Positions 35,244 through 46,131 of a stretch of 64,000 nt of DNA are shown here, one piece after another. The notes under the pieces are model-generated. The model was not told the origin of the DNA. It did not search any database and was given only the letters and a program-made list of their open reading frames with translations. Position 1 is the first letter of the stretch, and each line of letters starts with the position of its first letter. Both the position numbers and the translations under genes were made by a program. This DNA comes from Aricia agestis (Eukaryota; Arthropoda; Insecta; Lepidoptera; Lycaenidae), in the NCBI RefSeq assembly GCF_905147365.1, contig NC_056417.1, positions 2,564,501 through 2,628,500 on the forward strand, read 5' to 3'.

Positions 35244-35707
35244 AATGGTGTTTTACCGTCTTTATTTTAATCACCTTAATTTGTAACAGCTGCCTTCAAC
35301 ATTTCTAACTAATTACTTGTCAACATCTTTTTAGATGAATGCTTTTTAAATCACTGCTTGAGAAACCTTGGAATTCTTGATACGGAAATATAAAAAGACC
35401 AAAAACAGTAATCACCTAAAAGATGTTTATTGCTTAATGCTTAATATAATTCGACCTTCACATAATATGTAAATCGCAACGACTGGCGTAAATAAATAAT
35501 TTCGTCCGCCGTTCGGACCGTGTGGGGGTGAAAACCAATCAACGCCCCTCGCGTCTCAATCGACTGCAGTGTGAACTGTGGAATGACACTCGACGGAATT
35601 CTGGAATGGTCTGAAATTGGTTGAAAAATCTTTCGTTTCAAGCTACGTTCCAAGCAAAAACATTTGAGACGACTGTGGAATTTCTTTAACTGCTTGTGAG
35701 AATTGCT
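35244..35707. other. Unassigned sequence
   Basis: Nothing recognised. Confidence 0.5.
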
Positions 35708-36170
35708 TTTTTAGGGTTCCGTACCAAAAGCGTAAAAACGAGACCCTATTTGATAAATTAATAATAATAATAATAATAATTACTAACACTTCGTTGTCTG
35801 TCCGTCTGTCTCCAGGCTGTAACTCAAGAACGGCTATAGCTAGACTTCTGAAATTTTCACAGATTATGTATATCTGTTGCCGTTATAACATCAAATACTA
35901 AAAATAAAATAAAGTTAATATTTAATCCCATACAAGAAACGTGATTTTTTTGGCATTTTTAACTCGTAATCAATAATGGTAACAGCTAGGCACTTGACAT
36001 TTTCACAAAATCCTTAATTATGTTAGTACTTTAATAATAATAAAATTAAAATAAAGTAAATATTTAAGGGGGGCTCCCATACAAAAAACACAATTTTTGG
36101 TCTACTTTCGCTCTATACCAGTACGGATTACGGAACCCTTCGTGCGCGAGTCCGACTCGCACTTGGCCGA
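35708..36170 (-). mobile_element. GGCCAAGTGCGAGTCGGACT repeat, inverted complete copy
   Basis: On + it opens TTTTAGGGTTCCGTACC and closes CGCGAGTCCGACTCGCACTT then GGCC. An AAT microsatellite at about 35758-35781 lies near its start. Confidence 0.78.
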
Positions 36171-37221
36171 TGTTATTAACCTATGTGCATTAAAATTTAC
36201 CCTTCCATCCATACTAGAAGAATACGATAGAATGTCCGTAACTTTTCAGTACTTTTCACGCTCTAATCGCTAAACCGACAGGGCCCGATCTAAGGGGGGG
36301 CGAGCCGGGCATTTGCCCAGAGCGGCAATCTTCCAACCTAGCCATCCACCACTTAAGTTTGAGAATTTTACCAGCTAACCTACGTTAAGTTTGCTAGTGG
36401 AAATATTTGAGTATTTTACTTAAATATTCCTCCCATTTCCCCCCAACAAATGTTTCCTGTATATGTAAAGGGCGGCGAAAATGATCTTTTCCTGGAGCGG
36501 CTAAATGGCTAGATCGGGTCCTGTAAACCGAAATTAACGAATTTTGGTGTAAAGATACTTTTAGTTCCGGGTTAGAAAATAGATAAGGTTCCCGACATGA
36601 TAAACAAATTTTGGCGAATCTTAGTTGTCCGCAATGTAGTTCCCATAATTTAACCACTATCGATAATTTTATAACTTTACATCCTTAATTTGGAAACCAC
36701 CCAAATATATTGTGATAACTCCATTTTAAACTATTTGTTCTAGTAGTTAATTTAGTGATACAATAAATTTAGCTGAATGTATTTGGAGTGTATAATATAT
36801 GGGCGGATGTGGGCAGAACATGATAAAACTTTTAATGTATCGTGCGGTAAGTCGTTACTTTACATCTCACACATTAAAGACAGGTAAAGAAAGTAAAATA
36901 AACAACATAAATAAAATGTATGGTTCGGTCACCGAATACGAATAATTTCGGGCATTAAACTATCGCTAGTTGTCTTGTAACTTGACAAAAAATAAATTTA
37001 GCTATGAAGGCATGCAAAAGAGAAGTAGCGATAGGTTAGGTCGTATTTATACATATTCGATGACCTGGCTATAGGAAATAGAATCTAGATTAAATATATT
37101 TTAATAGCTGCTGTCGTTAGGCCAAAACTAATTAATATTTTTGGAGTTACAGCCAGAATTAAAGGAAAAATTTCTATTAATAACGTCGACGCTTATAGAT
37201 CTACAAACAATAAAATGTATT
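36171..37221. other. Mostly unassigned
   Basis: GGGCCCGATCTAAGGGGG and GGGCATTTGCCCAGAGCGGC at 36280-36335 resemble a common lepidopteran repeat border. The rest is unassigned. Confidence 0.4.
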
Positions 37222-37280
37222 TTTAACCCCCGACAAAAAAGAGGGGTGTTATAAGTTTGATGTGTCTGTCTGTCGGTCTC

Positions 37281-37327
<47 letters not shown>

Positions 37328-37400
37328 GCGGCATCGTAGCATCCAAACGGGTGGACCGATTTTGATCTAGTTTTTTTTGTTTGAAAGGTGACTTCATTGA
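37222..37400 (+). mobile_element. GGCATCGTAGCATCCAAACG repeat with (GTCT)n
   Basis: It opens TTTTTAACCCCCGACAAAAA, then GAGGGGTGTTATAAGTTTG, a (GTCT)16-like run at 37261-37327, and GGCATCGTAGCATCCAAACG then GACCGATTTTGATCTAG. Confidence 0.7.
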
Positions 37401-37572
37401 GAGTGTTCTTAGCTATAGTACATTATCATCAGCCTGCTCCGTGCTGAAAAATCGCGGTTCATCTGGTTTGTGAAGGGCCGATTAGCAACTTGCAGTCGTT
37501 TGGTGGGCTTTATTGCATTCTAGTTCGTGACATTTATGAATATATTTACACATTAATGGAAAGTTGACCTGG

Positions 37573-37800
37573 TGCTGCAGCATCACCTGGTAATCAATAG
37601 CCAATAGGATACCCGACTCCTCACCAACTTAGAGTAACGGTTTCGTGTTTGGGCTCATTTGAATTGCGACAACTAGTAAGACGTAGATAACCAATAAATT
37701 TTTGCATGCTGCTGCTGCAGCATCACCTGGATTCTATAGGAGCCGAGCTCCATATGAACCCAAAGTGGAGGTTTCATGTTTGGACTCATATTGACGCGTG
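37573..37800. repeat. Degenerate direct duplication, about 140-bp spacing
   Basis: GCTGCAGCATCACCTGG occurs at 37574 and 37714, and GGTTTCGTGTTTGGGCTCAT and GGTTTCATGTTTGGACTCAT recur at the same offset. Confidence 0.65.
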
Positions 37801-38230
37801 ACGGCCTCATCCAAAAGGACATTCCTAGATGGTATTCATTGGGATATAATATGATCCTGTTCATCTACATTAGCGGTCCCCCGACACACCGTGACAACAA
37901 TTATGGATAGTTAATGGAATCAGGCGTTACTTTGCGGAAATCCATAGTTTAAATTTAGTTTGTTATTATTTTTAGCAATATTCCGCGAAAACAATATCCC
38001 GATTTACACTTAGGAATTATTTAAACTTAAAGTCAGTAAAATATATTATTTCATTACTTTTTAAAGTTGTTTGGCGGGGGTTTTTTTAAATTTCTTAATT
38101 TAATTTTATTTTTCACGTGTATAACGTCGCCAGGGAATTCGGCTCAGCGCGTGAGCTCATTAGCTGTCACCTTCACCTAATTACTGAGGTTTTTACTTTA
38201 AGGGCTCTCGCTCACTTGAGACAGACAGTC
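37801..38230. other. Unassigned sequence
   Basis: Nothing recognised. Confidence 0.5.
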
Positions 38231-38718
38231 TTATGCCTTGATTACACCTACAGAGGAGAGTGGCGAGAGTCGAGGCAGTGCTCGGCCAAGCATTCGGTAT
38301 GTTTATTATAACCCCCACACCGGTTTCGGTGACGGTGGCGGGTTTCATTGAAACCAGGCCAGGTACGCAGAAGTAATTTTAAAGTGCCCAAGTGTGTGCG
38401 CAGTATACAAGAGCACTCTCTATTCCTTTACTCTCATAACCCAGTGGGACGGACGACCGACACGACTGGCGAGAGATCAGGCGCGGTACCGACTTTTTAC
38501 ATGCCCATCCGACGCATGGATCATCTTACTTGTCAGACAGTCAGGTGATCAGCCTGCATTGTCCTAACCAAACTTGAAAATAACATGTTTCCAACCCACG
38601 ACCTCCGAGTCAAGAGCCACTCTCTTAACCACTGGACCACGGAGGCGTTATGTTTATTATGGATATGCCGAGAGAACTCTCTCGCCACTCTACTCGGTAA
38701 GTGTAATCGGGCCCTTAA
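38231..38718. mobile_element. Fold-back element disrupted by SINE family 2
   Basis: GATTACACCTACAGAGGAGA then GTGGCGAGAG (about 38240-38268) pairs with CTCTCGCCACTCTACTCGG then TAAGTGTAATCGGGCCCTTAA (38679-38718). The SINE at 38310-38648 lies between the arms. Confidence 0.72.
38310..38648 (-). mobile_element. tRNA-derived SINE, family 2, copy 2, with 12-bp target duplication
   Basis: It is near-identical to the copy at 21956 over the body. The B-box region has a small deletion. Exact duplications TATGTTTATTAT lie at 38298-38309 and 38649-38660. It is inserted inside a fold-back element (38231-38718). Confidence 0.9.
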
Positions 38719-39202
38719 GATGGTACAAAATATTTGTTAGCGTGTGTGCATTTTTTTCGCGTAATAGGCTCACCACTGCAGCTATTGTGTCACCAGGATC
38801 AACAGTGGTAACCACGAAAACCGTTTGATATGATCTTACTGGAGCTTACAGGGACAAAATCTGTCTTGCGAGTTGCGGTGCAGTTTTATTATCTAGAAGA
38901 AAGGAAGGAGTAGGAGATAAGTGAGTGTATTGCATAATATATCAAAAATCTGTCTAAAGACTGTCGTGTCTAACTCTCGAGTGAGCGCTCTAAGGTTTCC
39001 TACGCTCTAGAGTCTAGAGATTTCCAGGGCTTGTAAGTTGTATGAAACACCTGTGTTTATGGCAGATATTCCAAGATATTCTCGAATCGAGATGTAATCA
39101 ACTTTCGAGTCCCATTGAGAGTTTTAATCAAACTAGATGTCTGGCCAGTCGCCAGACGATGAGGGTCGTTTTTTATATGGCTCATGGTCCCAGATACAAT
39201 AG
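38719..39202. other. Unassigned sequence
   Basis: Nothing recognised. Confidence 0.5.
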
Positions 39203-39677
39203 GGATGATGACAAGGTCAAAGATTAGCGAATTTTGTTAATAAAATAAAGAAATCACGGTGAAAAATAAGTGTTCCCAAAATTACAGCTCGATAGCATTT
39301 TTATTTTTTTTTGTTATGCGCCTTCAAAGTTAGATAATCAAGTCGATTTTTTTTTTCAATTAAATTTCTTAATATTTGTATACAATTCGATAACTTATGC
39401 AATTAAAAGCAACTTTTGTTATGAAACCACTTTCATAAACGCAATATTTAATATACCTATCGAACAAAGTTGTCACCCGATGCGTACAAACTACGAAAGA
39501 GTGACGTCAGTCTTTCGTAGCACTTTGTATGGAGCGTTTCGGGCAGGTCTATTTTATGAGATGTTTGAATTGTCATATCTTGGTGAATTTTAAAGCTATC
39601 AGAGTCATTCTTTCAGCGATGTTTCTATTTTTTAAGGGTCTTTCAATTACCAATAAGAAAAAAAAATAGTCATCTAG
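39203..39677 (+). repeat. About 500-bp interspersed repeat with a conserved short frame, copy 2
   Basis: It is the inverted partner of 17881-18400. The frame from 39480 starts MRTNYERVTSVFRS and shares 36 of 37 residues before a stop at 39593 caused by a small deletion. Confidence 0.7.
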
Positions 39678-39814
39678 CCTATTATTATTACTTTAAGACA
39701 CAGATAAATAAACGCAAAAAATTAGGATCCACCTAAAACCATAATCATCAATATCGACTTATCACCGTATTGAGACTTTAGAGACATTTAATAATTTCGT
39801 TAGATTAGTTGAAA

Positions 39815-40215
39815 AGTTAGATCTTCACGCCCAAATCCTTGAATTACTGATTTTGCTGAAATTTGGTATGAGTATACTACTATACTTTGAGACCCGGGAA
39901 AAAAACATAGGTATTAGGATATAGAGGCCGGAAAAATGTATGTTAGGATACTTTTTAGTTTTTATGCCGGAAAAATGTATGTTAGGATACTTTTTAGTTT
40001 TTATGCCGGAAAAATGTATGTTAGGATACTTTTTAGTTTTTATGCCGGAAAAATGTATGTTAGAATACTTTTTAGTTTTTATGCCGGAAAAATGTATGTT
40101 AAGATACTTTTTAGTTTTTATGCCGGAAAAATGTATGGCCCCCGCGCGACAAACGAATTTTAGCGCAACAGAATTTCGGGCGTCAACTTTATAAGCTTTG
40201 CTTTTGTGTCTCGTG
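39815..40215. mobile_element. GTCT/GACA-family repeat expanded by an internal minisatellite
   Basis: Flanking family blocks are TTTTGCTGAAATTTGGTATG on the left and CCCGCGCGACAAACGAATTT on the right. Between them the GCCGGAAAAATGTATG region is repeated (see 39930-40136). Confidence 0.8.
39930..40136. repeat. 39-bp minisatellite, five units
   Basis: GCCGGAAAAATGTATG then TTAGGATACTTTTTAGTTTT, period 39 bp (13 codons), so several frames stay open across it. It lies inside the GTCT/GACA-family copy. Confidence 0.92.
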
Positions 40216-40454
40216 TCGCCATTTGGACTTAACACTTATCGCTAAATAAAGGTTAAAATAATTAGCAGTAAACCCTTGACCGGATCGGAACAACAAATAA
40301 ACTCACAGCTGGATGTGCCCTGTCCAATAATAGTCGACCCCCCGCGTCTAGAGATTTATGGTCAGAGTAATGTTGAGGGTGGCTCACTTATCTATATCTT
40401 TGCCCAATATTGCAGCAAGAAATCAACTTTTTCTGATTAATATTTAATGTATTA

Positions 40455-40530
40455 GGCGAGTTTCTTACGCCGGCTCTTCTCGCTGGATTAGTTCGCGAGC
40501 CGCTGGTAGGTCTAGAAGTGGGACAGTTCT
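40455..40530. repeat. Short interspersed repeat fragment
   Basis: GCGAGTTTCTTACGCCGGCT then CTTCTCGCTGG and GAGCCGCTGGTAGGTCTAGA resemble a common lepidopteran repeat end. The family is not certain. Confidence 0.4.
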
Positions 40531-40565
40531 GAAAAAAAAATTTTCAAAATTAGGAAATAAAAGAG

Positions 40566-40612
40566 TTCATTCTTTTATTTTATTATAATATGAAATAAAA
40601 TAAAAGAATGAA
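40566..40612. repeat. Perfect 19-bp inverted repeat
   Basis: TTCATTCTTTTATTTTATT (40566-40584) and AATAAAATAAAAGAATGAA (40594-40612) flank ATAATATGA. Confidence 0.85.
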
Positions 40613-41340
40613 ATATTATGAATGTTATTGTAGTAGTTGAGCTTGATCAACAAGAATATTATATTTATGGCGTACATAGCATACTTTAGTATAATTAAAA
40701 ATACTTTTTGTATGAAAGAGAAGGCAATAAAGCAGGACATGCATTGAATATTGATACTGTAGAAGTCTAGATTTTAGAGATTTACTTTCTTTTTGTACCT
40801 ATTTTTTGTAACAACAGTAAACATATAAAATTGCATTTATCATCAAAATATAAGTATTTATTATTGTATGATAAAGTTATGGATACAGTCCAGTGACAGA
40901 TGTATATATATTATATCAAAGTAAATACATAATATATATAAGATATCATAAGGGTCATGTTTTACCACTTGGGCCTGGAGACATAAAAAAAGATGAAATT
41001 AGTCATGTTTGAGAATAATGACAATAATCACATGTCCACACAAAATGTGCTTGCCACATGTGAATGTCTCATCCTAAACAATCAATAAAAAAATAACACA
41101 GTCGACCATACTTTCATTCATCAGGAATCAAATTGCATAAAAAAAGACATTTTATACTTGAATAAGTATTGGTAAAATGGTTTTTATAGTAGACTTTCAA
41201 GCACTTGTAACTAAATTGCTATGTTAATTTTTTATTTCATAATTATTTTAATTTTATCATCTTGGGTAACTAGTGCCTAAGATGAGTTTACCGTTAAGAT
41301 GTCCCGTTAAAATCTTTTTATCTTTTCCGATCCATATAAG
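40613..41340. other. Unassigned AT-rich sequence
   Basis: Nothing recognised. Confidence 0.5.
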
Positions 41341-41424
41341 TTAACCTATCAAGCCCCAAGCGGCAGCCGGCTGCCAGCATAACAACTGAAAATCTATTGT
41401 GTCTGTGATACCCACAATGGATGG
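41341..41424 (+). repeat. Short hairpin repeat, copy 3
   Basis: TTAACCTATCAAGCCCCAAG, CGGCAGCCGGCTGCCAGCAT, AACAACTGAAAATCTATTGT and GTGATACCCACAATGGATGG. Confidence 0.7.
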
Positions 41425-41999
41425 ATTAAGCAACAAATTGACAAAATGCTTGCCAAAACAGATGGTTGGTGTTAATAATAATAATAATATAGCCTTATAA
41501 CATAACAGGCAGACAAATGTTTTAGTACAGCTACGGCTCATCAGTTTGTCCAGTGTGGTTTATTGTTTGAAGATTAATACATATTTTTATAATAATTGAC
41601 GTACTATACTAAGTATAACTTGGACATGAACTATATCTAAACTATGGAATGTTTTTAATTCTAAACGGAATCTTATTAGATTAACTTACCTCATATTAAA
41701 CAAACTGGAAAAACGGGTAGTATTCTAAAGAAATACTTTTACACAAGGCAAATAGTATACTTTTAAGTCCATAGTTCACTACTATTATGTGCAGTAAGTA
41801 TATAAAAAAGTGATTAATGCCACAAATTATTCACCAATAATTCTCGGAACTCCTCAACTCTGTCAGCCCTAAGTTTTAATTATCTTTATAGCTCAGAGGG
41901 CTCAGCCAAGAGTACCTACAGGCTGCACGACACTACGACGTTTATATTTTATTATTACCTATTGTAATATTTAAAAAATCAATTATACGTATCTCTACA

Positions 42000-42450
42000 A
42001 GTGTAAAAACATAAAATGTTACCTCCAAATCTGTGTAATGATACCGCAGTGTTAAAAATCTTTAGCCGGAGGGATTTTTGCCTTCACGAACAACTGAACC
42101 AAATTCTACGCAAATAAAACTCACTAGCACAAAAGTTCACTATGAAATTATATAAAAATTACGCAATTAACAATTTCACGAACTTATTGATTCACAGAAC
42201 GTCCAATAGTCGATTATTTTAATAGAAAAATAAAGCATCTCTTCTAAAAAGCACTAACACACAACACGAGCACAACACGAAAATTCTTTACGAAACTGAA
42301 AAATTTTAAACTCCACAAGGACAGAATGGCGCTGGAGTCGTTTAGCGCAGGCGCTTTAGAACATTTTATAAGAGTCATTATAGACGGTCGATCTAAATAT
42401 CTTGATACTGCTTTGCCTATTTTAGTCTTAAATAAAATCAAATAATGAAA
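42000..42450 (-). other. Possible 5' exon of an unidentified divergent transcript
   Basis: On - the stretch reads like a 5' untranslated exon (TTTTTCAGTTTCGTAAAG initiator-like, GTGCTCGTGTTGTGTGTTAG). It ends ATTTGGAG followed by the donor GTAACA (42023). Downstream lie a possible acceptor (TTAAAACTTAG) opening RADRVEEFRELLVNNLWH and a stop at about 41830, and ATATGAG followed by GTAAGT at about 41690. No coding body was found. Confidence 0.25.
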
Positions 42451-42533
42451 TTGGTAATTATTATTATTTTAGTTAATTATTTGTACTAAAAGAAACATAA
42501 CTCAAACAGTTTTTTGATTAAATATGACCGTCT

Positions 42534-43366
42534 AATTGCGGCTCTTCACGATGGGCCAGCGTAGTGGGCCATCACGATGGCCCAGCGTGTGGAGGACGTA
42601 GTGGCGTAGGATGGTCGATGGCGCCAGTGCTGGCCGTGGAATGGCGGCGGTGTCGGTTTTTCGGTCGCACATCAAAGGATGATGGCCCAGCGATGGCGGT
42701 ACACCTCTACACGTTAGTGATACGACAGTCGGTGCCTGACCGCGGTCGAGTGAGGACGTCGTAATTCGTATTACAATTTACGAATTTCATTCAAAATGAC
42801 GAGTACGTGGTCCCATAATGAATGAAACTATATTAATATGATAAAGCCGAAAGTTTGTATGGATGTATGTTACTTTTGTTACTCTTTAACTTAAAACTAC
42901 TGAACGGATTTGAATGAAACTTTACAATAATTATTATAGCTTTTACATTATATTTATGTACATAACTCCTGACTCTTTAAAGATACAATTTTGGGAGTTT
43001 CAGCGTTGTTTTAAGAATGGAAAGCATATTATGCTATTATTACATTCATCATTGTCATCATCATCACTACCATAAACCATTATTTTAATTTTAGTCTCGA
43101 AATAATTATTCGTAGAATTCAAGAGAAGGTTCATATTAGAAGGGAGGTGATACGAAGTTCACCGGGTCATCTGGTGAAGTCATAAATTATTAAAAATGTA
43201 CGTTTTGCATTGCCGCAATGTCTAATGCTTACACGTCCATCTTGAACGACGTTTAGATCACAACTGAAAACGGCCATCATGTAGAGGCGTTGCAACCATT
43301 GCATAGCCATCGCATGCGCCATCCATTCGATCGCCCAGCGCTGGCCCATCTTGAAGAGGGGCAATT
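42534..43366. mobile_element. Fold-back element upstream of NUBP2, with nested repeat
   Basis: The ends AATTGCGGCTCTTCACGATG then GGCCAGCG and CGCTGGCCCATCTTGAAGAG then GGGCAATT are inverted. Inner arms with GCGATGGCGGTACACCTCTA and TAGAGGCGTTGCAACC also match. A second repeat (about 42836-43170, AAGTTTGTATGGATGTATG) sits in the middle. The element ends 182 bp before the NUBP2 start codon. Confidence 0.75.
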
Positions 43367-43548
43367 GCAAATGTTAGTGTTTACCTTAACCTGTGCTTGA
43401 AATCTATATATACTTGTAATCTGTGGCTTGAAATGACATTTGACATGTGACAAGTAATTGACAGTTGACACCTGTCATCAAAGTTTCTTTTGCACTTTGC
43501 GATTTGTTTTTATTGTTTGGAATTTGGAAATAATTTTTTGGTGTAAAA

Positions 43549-45045
43549 ATGTTGGATAATGTTAAATGCGTTATAATCGTTCTTTCCGGTAAAGGTGGTG
43601 TCGGCAAATCTACAGTTAGTACTCAATTGGCATTAACACTGAAGGAGAAAAACTTTAAGGTTATATTTGTTTAAAAATTTTTTTTCAATTATTTAGTGTA
43701 TCGACGATAAGATAACTAATGCTTATTTCATTTTCAGGTCGGTCTCCTTGACATTGACCTATGCGGGCCTAGTGTTCCATATCTGTTGAATTTAGAAAAC
43801 CAAAATGTTCACCAAGGACCTGATGGATGGGTCCCAGTTTACATGGACAAAGAGCAGAGATTGGGCGTGATGTCGATAGGATTCCTACTAGACTCACGTA
43901 ACGATGCTGTAGTGTGGCGAGGACCTAAAAAGACTTCGATGATAAAACAATTTCTAGAAGATGTGTCTTGGCAGGACTTAGATTTTCTTGTTATAGATAC
44001 ACCACCTGGTAATTATTACAGTTGTAACTTGCATATCATAATTGAATGCTTATATCATATCATCATATCTTCATATCTTTTTAATAATAAAGATGATCTT
44101 GATAACACAAAATATTATAAATTCAATAACATAAGTTTAATTTATTGTAACTTTCACAATTTTTTATACAGGTACATCAGATGAGCACATAACTGTGATG
44201 GAGAACCTCCGTGGAGTCCCCCAGTGCTCTGCCATCCTGGTGACAACTCCGCAGGAAGTGGCTATAGAGGATGTGAGAAAGGAAATAACATTCTGCAGAA
44301 AAACTGGCATACCAATCATGGGCATTATAGAAAATATGAGCGGGTATGTTATGCATTTTTTAACTATGCAAAACATTACTTTATTTGATTACTAGATGTT
44401 CCGTGTGGCTTCGCCTGCGTTATTTAGGAATTTCACGGAAACTGTACATTTTTCCGCAAAAAATAGCCTATGTCCCTTCACATGGTCTATTCTTCATGTG
44501 TGCCAAATAACATAAAAATTGCTCCAGTAGTTATTAAGATAATAAGCAATTTCAAATGATTTGCCCCATTTTTTCCACATCTTCTTCTATTTCTTCGTTC
44601 CTATTAGTCTTAGCGTGATAAAATATAGCCTATAGCCTTCCTCGATAAATGGGCTATCTAACACTGAAAGAATTTTTCAAATCGGACCAGTAGTTCCTGA
44701 GATTAGCGCATTCAAACAAACAAACAAATTCTTCCGCTTTAAAGATTATAAATGTTTTATGATACAGTGCAGTATGTCACTGTTTTCATTATTTTCATGA
44801 TTATTTGCTGTTTTAGATATGAATGTCCTAACTGCAGTGAGTGCACAAATATATTCTCAAGTGGTGGCGGCAAAGCATTAGCAGAGTTGTCCAAGCTTCC
44901 ATATCTTGGCAGTATACCAATTGATCCAAGGGTGGGGAAATTGGCTGGGCACGGCCTGGCTGCGGTGACAGAACTACCAGACTCAACTACAAGTAAAATG
45001 TTCAATCAACTTGTAGATCTTTTGCAATCACAGAATGGTTCTTGA
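43549..45045 (+). CDS. Nubp2: NUBP2, cytosolic Fe-S cluster assembly factor (Mrp/NBP35 P-loop NTPase), 4 exons
   Basis: Exons 43549-43659, 43738-44008, 44172-44343 and 44817-45045 have GT-AG borders and join in frame to 783 nt, a 260-aa protein plus TGA. Residues 14-22 are the deviant Walker A GKGGVGKST with the signature Lys15. Further family motifs follow: DIDLCGPS, WRGPKKTSMIKQF, DTPPGTSDEH and GIIENMSG. Cys188-Pro-Asn-Cys191 is the CX2C that, in this family, binds a 4Fe-4S cluster bridging two subunits. There is no N-terminal four-cysteine ferredoxin-like motif, so this is NUBP2 and not NUBP1. The known family role is a cytosolic scaffold that builds 4Fe-4S clusters with NUBP1 and passes them to the late CIA machinery. 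The start codon sits in an AAAA-ATG context and leaves the P-loop at the expected distance. Length matches the family (about 260-270 aa). Intron 3 carries a repeat insertion. No exact AATAAA is seen just downstream; only variant signals such as TATAAA (about 45090) are present. The gene looks functional. Confidence 0.95.
44395..44745. mobile_element. Interspersed repeat in NUBP2 intron 3
   Basis: AGATGTTCCGTGTGGCTTCG, AATAGCCTATGTCCCTTCAC, TCCAGTAGTTATTAAG and CAAACAAACAAATTCTTCCG match the reverse of 62313-62625. It enlarges intron 3 but is not near a splice site. Confidence 0.65.
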
Positions 45046-45145
45046 GATAACAAATTTTGTATATATTTTGTAAAATTTGGCTATGTATATAAAAATCTAT
45101 ATTTAGAAGTAAGATTTTTTGTAAAAAAAGTTCCTTTTGTATATT

Positions 45146-45190
45146 AACCCAACAAACCCAGATGCCGCATAGCAATTGATCTATTGTGCA
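45146..45190 (+). repeat. Short hairpin repeat, partial copy downstream of NUBP2
   Basis: ACCCAACAAACCCAGATGCC, GCATAGCAATTGATCTATTG keeps the core order without the palindrome. Confidence 0.5.
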
Positions 45191-45239
45191 TTCTGATCAT
45201 TGGGCAAAGTAATGTTTATATACCTACCTAAATTAACCA

Positions 45240-45240
<1 letters not shown>

Positions 45241-45303
<63 letters not shown>
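45241..45303. repeat. (TA)n microsatellite downstream of NUBP2
   Basis: About 60 bp of pure TA lie between NUBP2 and the LINE remnant. Confidence 0.95.
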
Positions 45304-45305
<2 letters not shown>

Positions 45306-45449
45306 TGTATTTATTTTTTAATATATTTTTTTTATGTATCCTGCAACCTAGATATCTGTTTATTCAAACAATAGTCTAGTGCGATGTGCGATTGTCATCT
45401 GGAGTATTGTCTTCAGCAAAGATGTGCATCCAGTGAGCACAATCTCATC

Positions 45450-46131
45450 TATTCTCTACAGAAGTATCTTGTAGACAGATTTGGTACACTGTTCCTTTTG
45501 AGCCGTGTGAAGATTACACTGCCTGATTGGATGCTTGTGTTGTTAATAGCAATGTTTCTCGATATGAAAAAATCTAGAAGATCGGGTATTTTGTGTGGGT
45601 CTGTCGGCCAGTATGTAGGCTCACAGGTTGAGAGACAGTCGAGATTTAGGTATCTCACTGTTTGGTAAAGCTGTCTCCCTCTGGTTGTTGTTAGTCTGGA
45701 ACCCCAGAAGAGGTGTTTTGCGTTCCAGTCTCCTCCAATTATGAACCGATGTCCAAAAGAAGAGAATAAATTTTTATAGTCTTCCTTAGATATGTGATGT
45801 TTAGTCTATAGACTGCGCCCAGTGTTATTTCTGAGGTTTTATCACTCACTTGAACGAGAGTAGCCTGGTTTTTATCGGTCGAAAAGTTTTCAAGCGGGTG
45901 GTGTTTTATGTTAGATTTTATTAGAACTGCAGTTCCCCCATGAGCGTTTCCTGATGGGTGGTTTGTGGCATACATAGTGTATCCCTTAATGCTGAAGTAG
46001 CTTTTATTTGTAAAGCGGGTTTCCGATATCAGTGCCACATCTATATTCTTCATGTGGAGAAACATTTCAAGCTCTAGTCGACGTCCGACTAGTCCATTGG
46101 CGTTCCATGTTATTAAGCTAAGGTGTGAATT
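45450..46131 (-). pseudogene. LINE ORF2 fragment: AP-endonuclease domain only
   Basis: The frame opens at EEINSHLSLITWNANGL, overlapping the gag stop (QMKK-stop). It continues with DVALISETRF (catalytic Glu) and NAHGGTAVLIKSNIKHH. After a frameshift near 45745 it resumes with IGGDWNAKHLFWGS (catalytic Asp/Asn) and then TYWPTDPHKIPDLLDFF. Nothing like a reverse transcriptase follows. Confidence 0.8.

Noticed and set aside
37261..37327. CRISPR-like short repeats
   Set aside because: It is a simple (GTCT)n microsatellite with no spacers in a eukaryotic MITE-like repeat.
39825..40235. Repeat protein with IHFSGIKTKKY or MLGYFLVFMPEKC units
   Set aside because: It comes from a 39-bp minisatellite in a MITE, where the period is a multiple of three. 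Frames are open on both strands, so there is no coding evidence.
45384..45668. 94-aa frame on +
   Set aside because: It is antisense to the LINE endonuclease remnant.
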